In this document: piece after piece, positions 59,540 through 64,000 of the stretch | Position numbering within the stretch: the stretch's first letter is position 1 | Layout: each line of letters starts with the position of its first letter | From: Arthrobacter silviterrae | Lineage (GTDB): Bacteria; Actinomycetota; Actinomycetes; Actinomycetales; Micrococcaceae | Direction of reading: 5' to 3' | DNA length: 64,000 nt | Assembly: GCF_011045165.1 (NCBI RefSeq) | Contig: NZ_JAAKZI010000011.1 | Coordinates: forward strand, 49,239-113,238 | The notes under the pieces: generated by a model | What the model was told of the DNA's origin: nothing | Database searches by the model: none | Seen by the model: only the letters and a program-made list of their open reading frames with translations | Program-made: the position numbers and the translations under genes

Positions 59540-61051
59540 TTGGGGCAGACGTCTATAGGTAGTGACGAGTTCACCGGCGCGCATGGCCACGTCGGCAAAC
59601 CGTTCGCACGTCGATCAGGTCCAGGCAATTGGCGGCAGGCATACATCCACCGTCTACGCTGGGTCGATGCAACGATTATTTTCGTTGCCCTCTTGGCAGC
59701 CCAATTGGCCCGCTTCGGTATCGACAGGACCGATCTGAAAATCGGGCCAGTAACGGTTCCCTACTGGTCCTGCGGAATCATGCTTGGGCTGGCTTGGTAC
59801 GTCATGCTCGGCGCGTGGGATAGTCGCAAAATTCGAATCGTCGGTTTGGGAACGGAAGAGTTCAAGCTCGTTCTGACAGCCACTACATGGCTGTTCGGAA
59901 CTGTCGCAATAGTTTCCTACGCATTTGGTTTGCAAACGGCACGGGGCTACATCCTCCTAGCCCTTCCGCTAGGTAGCCTCGGGATCATCCTTTCTCGCTG
60001 GATTCAAAGGCAGCTTCTTCACCGGAAACGTCGCTACGGGCATTCCTCCGCCAGGGTTCTGGTAGTTGCGGGACCTTACTCGGCAGCCCACCTCACTAAG
60101 TCACTGGCCCGCCAGCCGTCCGCGGGGTTTATACCCGTAGCCGCTCATATCCCAGGTTTGGACCCCGAGTTTGAGCTCAACGAGGGGGTTCTTGGAACTC
60201 GACTCGCAGGCACTGGAGAATCCGTCGAGTCAATTCTAGAGTCGATTTACTTGCACAACGCGGACACAGTGGCGTTGTCCTCGGGGCTGGCAATGCCGCC
60301 CCATAAGATTCGAGACCTAGGATGGGCGCTGGCGGACCGTCGCATCAGACTCATCATGGCACCGGCCCTCACCGATATAGCCGGCCCCCGAGTGCACGTC
60401 CAGCCAGTTTCGGGACTTCCATTAGTTCATGTTTCGACACCGCAATTTAGTTCAGGTGCCCGTTTCGCGAAGCGCATTTTCGATATCCTCGCATCTTCGC
60501 TATTGGTCGTGGTTCTATCGCCTGTCATTTTGACGGTGGCGTTGGTGGTAAGGTTCGGCGGCGGGCCAATCCTATTCAAACAATCAAGAGTGGGATTGCA
60601 AGGACAGGTATTTGAAATGCTTAAGTTTCGCTCCATGGCAGTTGGCGCGGAACAACAAGTTGAGGAACTTATCGATAGATCCGAAGGCAACGGCGTCATG
60701 TTCAAGATGAAAAACGACCCCCGCGTAACGTCCGCAGGTAAATGGATGCGGCGTTTCAGCCTTGACGAACTTCCACAGCTCCTTAATGTCCTAATCGGAA
60801 ATATGAGTCTGGTCGGCCCCCGCCCTCCACTTGAGAGCGAAGCCGCCGTCTACGAGAAACATGTACACAGACGTTTCATGGTCAAACCGGGCATTACTGG
60901 TCTTTGGCAAGTTAGCGGCCGGTCCGATCTGTCCTGGCAGGACACAGTACGGTTGGATCTTTACTACGTAGAAAATTGGTCGTTCGCTGGCGACATTATT
61001 ATCTTACTAAAAACTCTTAAAGCTGTACTGCGACGAGAAGGAGCTTACTGA
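59540..61051 (+). CDS. Initiating sugar-phosphate transferase (polyisoprenyl-phosphate hexose-1-phosphate transferase)
   Basis: 503 residues from TTG 59540 behind GGAGTTTAAT. Four or five N-terminal membrane segments (to ~residue 155), a central soluble Rossmann-like domain, then a re-entrant helix KRIFDILASSLLVVVLSP and the catalytic bacterial sugar transferase domain: FKQSRVGLQGQVFEMLKFRS, DELPQLLNVLIGNMSLVGPRPP and YYVENWS. It loads the first sugar-phosphate onto the lipid carrier to begin repeat-unit assembly (WbaP/WcaJ type). First gene of a low-GC cluster with the PqqD-like protein and the polymerase. Low GC compared with the first half of the window suggests transfer. Confidence 0.93.
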   Translation: MGQTSIGSDEFTGAHGHVGKPFARRSGPGNWRQAYIHRLRWVDATIIFVALLAAQLARFGIDRTDLKIGPVTVPYWSCGIMLGLAWYVMLGAWDSRKIRIVGLGTEEFKLVLTATTWLFGTVAIVSYAFGLQTARGYILLALPLGSLGIILSRWIQRQLLHRKRRYGHSSARVLVVAGPYSAAHLTKSLARQPSAGFIPVAAHIPGLDPEFELNEGVLGTRLAGTGESVESILESIYLHNADTVALSSGLAMPPHKIRDLGWALADRRIRLIMAPALTDIAGPRVHVQPVSGLPLVHVSTPQFSSGARFAKRIFDILASSLLVVVLSPVILTVALVVRFGGGPILFKQSRVGLQGQVFEMLKFRSMAVGAEQQVEELIDRSEGNGVMFKMKNDPRVTSAGKWMRRFSLDELPQLLNVLIGNMSLVGPRPPLESEAAVYEKHVHRRFMVKPGITGLWQVSGRSDLSWQDTVRLDLYYVENWSFAGDIIILLKTLKAVLRREGAY

Positions 61052-61053
61052 CG

Positions 61054-61383
61054 ATGATGGCCAACGTCAATGAGGCCAACCAGGTATGGACAATCAACTC
61101 CGACATCGCCCACATAGAACAAGACAGTCTAAATCGCGTGGCCATCCTAAATTTGAAAATAAACCAGCCAGTTATACTAAGCCGAACGGCGGCGGAACTA
61201 TGGCATCTAATTATTTCGGGTTCGACTAGGCACGAACTAGTAAAGTTCATTTTTGAAAAATACGAAATCTCTTCGAATGAAGCCAATATTCACGTCAAAA
61301 AATTCATCGACTCATTGATAATGGCCAAAATTATCTTATCTCGATCCACTTCAAATCAGGGCATTCCGGCAAATCATGGATAA
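61054..61383 (+). CDS. PqqD-like protein (RRE fold)
   Basis: 109 residues. AILNLKINQPVILSRTAAELWHLI and FIFEKYEISSNEANIHVKKF, then IDSLIMAKII match the PqqD winged-helix fold (strands then three helices). In peptide-modification systems this fold binds leader peptides; single PqqD proteins also occur in polysaccharide clusters, where the role is unclear. It starts 2 bp after the previous stop and is AT-rich. Directly downstream lies a 40-codon frame (61385). Confidence 0.75.
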   Translation: MMANVNEANQVWTINSDIAHIEQDSLNRVAILNLKINQPVILSRTAAELWHLIISGSTRHELVKFIFEKYEISSNEANIHVKKFIDSLIMAKIILSRSTSNQGIPANHG

Positions 61384-61384
61384 T

Positions 61385-61507
61385 ATGGCATATAATCGAA
61401 ATCTGAATTCAACGGATAATACCATTGGCACGGGATTAGGAAAGAATCAAATCCAGAAAAGGGATATTTACACGCAGGAACTCGTAGATCTGGCCATGTA
61501 TGTCTAG
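61385..61507 (+). CDS. Possible 40-residue small protein
   Basis: ATG 61385 follows the PqqD-like stop by one base; the frame ends at 61507, overlapping the polymerase start by 8 bp. Polar N-terminal half (NRNLNSTDNTIGTGLGKN) and acidic-hydrophobic end (ELVDLAMYV). No clear ribosome site. No lasso or other known precursor motif. It could be translated by coupling, or be a chance frame in AT-rich DNA. Confidence 0.3.
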   Translation: MAYNRNLNSTDNTIGTGLGKNQIQKRDIYTQELVDLAMYV

Positions 61508-62909
61508 GCGAAGGACAATAGGCCCGACAATCTGGTGGGTATTCTATGGAGTCATTGCCTGCGTCGTGGCTATCATTAATCCGCTAATCGGAATTTCGAT
61601 TGGCGCAGCGCCAGTAATTATTTGGTCGCTTACCCGAAAATCGTGGATCCGAATGAGTGTGGTGTTAGGAGGGGGGTTCTACACCTTAGGTTCCAGCTCT
61701 GACGTGGGACCACTAAAGATCGTCTACATGGCATTGTTGATATTTTGCTCGCTCGTTTCAAGTTACCGCCTGATAATAAATCCTCCCCCTTGGATTCGTC
61801 CGTTCAAAAAGACAATTGTTTGGGGAATCGCGTTCTTGCTGTGCATGATCATTGGAACCATGTTTCTTCCAACCTTTGATCTACTTACTACGATTCGACA
61901 GAGCGTATTCTATTTACTCGTAATTTTATCGCCCATAATCGGACTAGATGCCGGCCGGGATATGCGACCACGGTTCGTACTCAATATGATAGGAATAATC
62001 GGAACGATATCCGCGGCCGGATTCGCTGCCGATTGGCTTGAAAGACGCAACATATCGAGCGTCGAGATAGGTCGTTTCATGCTTTCAAGCCTCGTAGTAC
62101 CATCGTTAACTTTTGCCCTTGCGCTCGTCTGCGTGTGCTACGCAAAGGGATTGTTGCGTATATTGTGGTTCATTCCCATCATTGTTATTCCTGCCGCCAT
62201 GCTGGTTACGGGCACTCGGACTAATCTGATCATCTACGTCGCAATATTGGGCGTTATCGGTAATCGGAAATATATGAGGGTTCCACTTAATAGAGTTCTA
62301 ATTATTACCGCTAGTGCCTGTGCTGGAACATTGGCCTTAATACCCCTACTGGCCTCAAGCCTGCTTCGAGATCCAGGATTTTTGATGACGCGTTTGCAAG
62401 CCCTGCTCACAGTAGTCGGTGGAGATGGGCAAGCCGATGAATCTTTCCGCCTAAGAACCGAACAATATGAGTACGCCTGGAGTCGGATTCACGAGAGTCC
62501 ATTCTTCGGGTTTGGGCCAGGGTTCACGGCAGATATCCCCATGGATACTCCGTTGGTGACCATAGTGAAATTTGGTTTTGTCGGGTCTAGTATCCTAATT
62601 ATCTTCCTATTCGTCGCCCTTACAGCTATAAGACACACGGCCAGAAAGTATGGATACGGCGCAATTCACGCATCACTTCGAGGATTCATATTAGTATTTT
62701 TGGCCCTTATTCCGTTCGGAACCCCATTCGAAGATCGAGGATTCGGCTTCTTACTGATGCTTATTTTTATGGGAGTAAGTTCGTTCGCGCAAAATGAGTA
62801 CAATAGATTGTCAAAAACAGCGAATAGCGGCCGAATCGTCCCAAAGTTGTTGGACATACATCCACGTAAATTGCCGCTAACGACGATAGATTTGCGGCTA
62901 AGGCGCTAA
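61500..62909 (+). CDS. O-antigen ligase / Wzy-type polymerase family membrane protein
   Basis: 469 residues, about eleven hydrophobic segments with a long extracytoplasmic loop (residues ~290-370) that contains RLRTEQYEYAWSRIHESPFF and GFGPGF. The E-x-W/HxxPxxGxGxG-type loop is the hallmark of O-antigen ligase/polymerase proteins. It would join lipid-linked repeat units outside the membrane. The start ATG 61500 lacks a good ribosome site and may rely on coupling from the small frame. Strongly AT-rich. Confidence 0.8.
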   Translation: MSRRRTIGPTIWWVFYGVIACVVAIINPLIGISIGAAPVIIWSLTRKSWIRMSVVLGGGFYTLGSSSDVGPLKIVYMALLIFCSLVSSYRLIINPPPWIRPFKKTIVWGIAFLLCMIIGTMFLPTFDLLTTIRQSVFYLLVILSPIIGLDAGRDMRPRFVLNMIGIIGTISAAGFAADWLERRNISSVEIGRFMLSSLVVPSLTFALALVCVCYAKGLLRILWFIPIIVIPAAMLVTGTRTNLIIYVAILGVIGNRKYMRVPLNRVLIITASACAGTLALIPLLASSLLRDPGFLMTRLQALLTVVGGDGQADESFRLRTEQYEYAWSRIHESPFFGFGPGFTADIPMDTPLVTIVKFGFVGSSILIIFLFVALTAIRHTARKYGYGAIHASLRGFILVFLALIPFGTPFEDRGFGFLLMLIFMGVSSFAQNEYNRLSKTANSGRIVPKLLDIHPRKLPLTTIDLRLRR

Positions 62910-63122
62910 CGTTTTGCGACACCGTACCGCTGACACTTCAACAAATGAATTTATAAATTAGATTCTTGGACACATTTACTACAATCGGTATTGCGAGCTT
63001 AATAGAGTTCACCTAGAATCATTATTATTTATGCATACAACCCAACGACAATCGAATAATATCTGAGACTAGAGCACAATATTAGCTTTACATTTCTGCC
63101 ATCGTCAAAGAAGGATGCGACA

Positions 63123-63822
63123 ATGACTATCCAAGCTGTAATTCTAGCCGCTGGAATGGGAACTCGGTTGGCAAGACCACACCCCAAGCCTCTTACCAGA
63201 TTAATTGATGGAAGTTCAATAATGCATCAGCAGTTGGCGAACCTGCAGTCAGCTTTTGGGAAGAAATTCAACCTCAGCATCGTTGTGGGCTATAAGATGG
63301 AACAAATTATGGAGCATGTTCCCGATGCGTCATTCGTATACAATGAAAATTTTGATCAGACGAACACCTCAAAAAGTCTGCTAAAGGCCCTTTCGAATTC
63401 CGCCAGCGGAGGTGTGCTTTGGATGAATGGTGATGTAGTTTTTGATTCCAAAATTCTAGATTATGTTAAACCTTTTATTCAGAATGAGCAATCCTTTGTA
63501 ACTGTTAATGTATCCTCCGTTTCTGATGAAGAGGTGAAATATACTATTGACAACAACGGATTCATTGATCTTCTATCCAAAAGCGTGCCTCACGACTTGG
63601 CAGGCGGAGAGGCCGTTGGAATTAATTACGTTTCAAAATATGACAAGAAAAAGTTCATTTAAGTCGCTAATTGAAGTGGATGAACAAGATTATTTTGAAG
63701 GCGCAATAGAATTGACAATAAAGGAATTGGGTGTTAAGTGGCTTCCGATTGATATTTCCAATTACTATGCCGTTGAAGTGGACTTCCCCGATGATCTTGT
63801 TCGGGCAAATGAGCGGATTTGA
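63123..63822 (+). pseudogene. Nucleotidyltransferase (LicC-like) broken by a homopolymer frameshift
   Basis: ATG 63123 begins MTIQAVILAAGMGTRLARPH, then PKPLTRL, the NTP-transferase signature; VVGYKMEQI, TNTSKSLLKAL and LWMNGDVVFD follow. The frame stops at 63662. From ~63645 another frame continues with FKSLIEVDEQDYFEGAIELT and KWLPIDISNYYAVEVDFPDD to 63822. Removing one A from the A5 run at about 63647-63651 joins the two to a normal ~232-residue protein. So either a real slip or a sequencing/assembly error. Likely makes a CDP- or other NDP-activated head group for the polysaccharide. Confidence 0.78.
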
Positions 63823-64000
63823 TTTGCATGTGAGGTATCCCGGGTAAGATACCGCCTTCTTGTGAGAGAAAGATAGGGATTAGCCTCGATTTTTCATGAC
63901 TCGGGGATTTTCGTGGATCAGGGCTTACCGGCTGCCTGATGGTTCTGATTTTGGCATGTGGGTGTGACAACGTGGCCGCTGCCGTGGCGGTTGGTGGTGG
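63823..64000. other. Right window edge, border of the low-GC cluster
   Basis: GC rises again after about 63950. CCTCGATTTTTCATGA followed by CTCGGGGATTTTCG (63881-63915) looks like a possible insertion-sequence end, but no second end or transposase is inside the window. Confidence 0.3.

Noticed and set aside
61054..61507. Lasso-peptide cluster
   Set aside because: PqqD-like protein is present, but no transglutaminase-like protease, asparagine-synthetase-like cyclase or precursor motif is in the window.

Overview
The window is about 64 kb from a GC-rich actinobacterium, most likely a member of the Micrococcaceae (Arthrobacter or a close relative). The signs are high-GC coding sequence, GTG and TTG starts, a long actinobacterial Mfd, a uroporphyrinogen-III synthase fused to a winged helix, a DUF222/HNH protein, LAXTG-type (sortase E-like) wall-anchor signals and alternate-type signal peptides with a dedicated Ser/His signal peptidase. 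No rRNA, tRNA, CRISPR array or complete insertion sequence was seen.

Layout. 1-11.5 kb is housekeeping: nirB (5' end missing), cobA and hemD in one overlapping run, a LysR gene divergent from a YeiH-type exporter, deoC, a small membrane protein and mfd. 12.0-12.8 kb is a gene-free block of palindromic repeats, three of them at a 237/238-bp period. 13.0-29.1 kb is a surface-polysaccharide region: a secreted GH16 hydrolase, then a tightly spaced run of three GT2 glycosyltransferases, two secreted proteins made of two and four copies of the same ~210-residue beta-rich domain, an HPr-kinase-like ATPase, a flippase fused to a GT-C-like membrane protein, a small membrane protein and a phosphoesterase lipoprotein. 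Three genes in this run carry in-frame minisatellites. 29.1-36.0 kb holds a 39-residue membrane peptide and two LAXTG-anchored surface proteins, one broken by a single-base frameshift and one with 16 repeats. All three are preceded by arrays of a short box spaced 21-22 bp.

36-47 kb holds a DUF222/HNH gene, a papain-like protease with a tectonin/PLL-like tail followed directly by a chagasin-family inhibitor, a TetR/glycosyltransferase pair, a polysaccharide deacetylase lipoprotein and a divergent two-component system. 47-53.6 kb is a SipW-like export locus interrupted by about 2.2 kb that carries an Xre/RES toxin-antitoxin pair and a Fic pseudogene. A signal-peptide-coding stretch (96 bp) is duplicated on the two sides. 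It ends with a degenerate Hpt-like gene and two more 38-residue membrane peptides. 54-56.4 kb is low-GC, with an acyltransferase; then come nhaA, a vanZ-like gene and an LCP wall-ligase gene. 59.5 kb to the end is a low-GC exopolysaccharide cluster: initiating sugar transferase, PqqD-like protein, Wzy-like polymerase and a frameshifted nucleotidyltransferase. It looks horizontally acquired.

The strongest candidates for undescribed biology are the phased box arrays, the micropeptide family, the jelly-roll/glycosyltransferase operon with its minisatellites, the rearranged SipW locus, the protease-inhibitor pair, and a short dispersed repeat that has become coding sequence in three unrelated genes.
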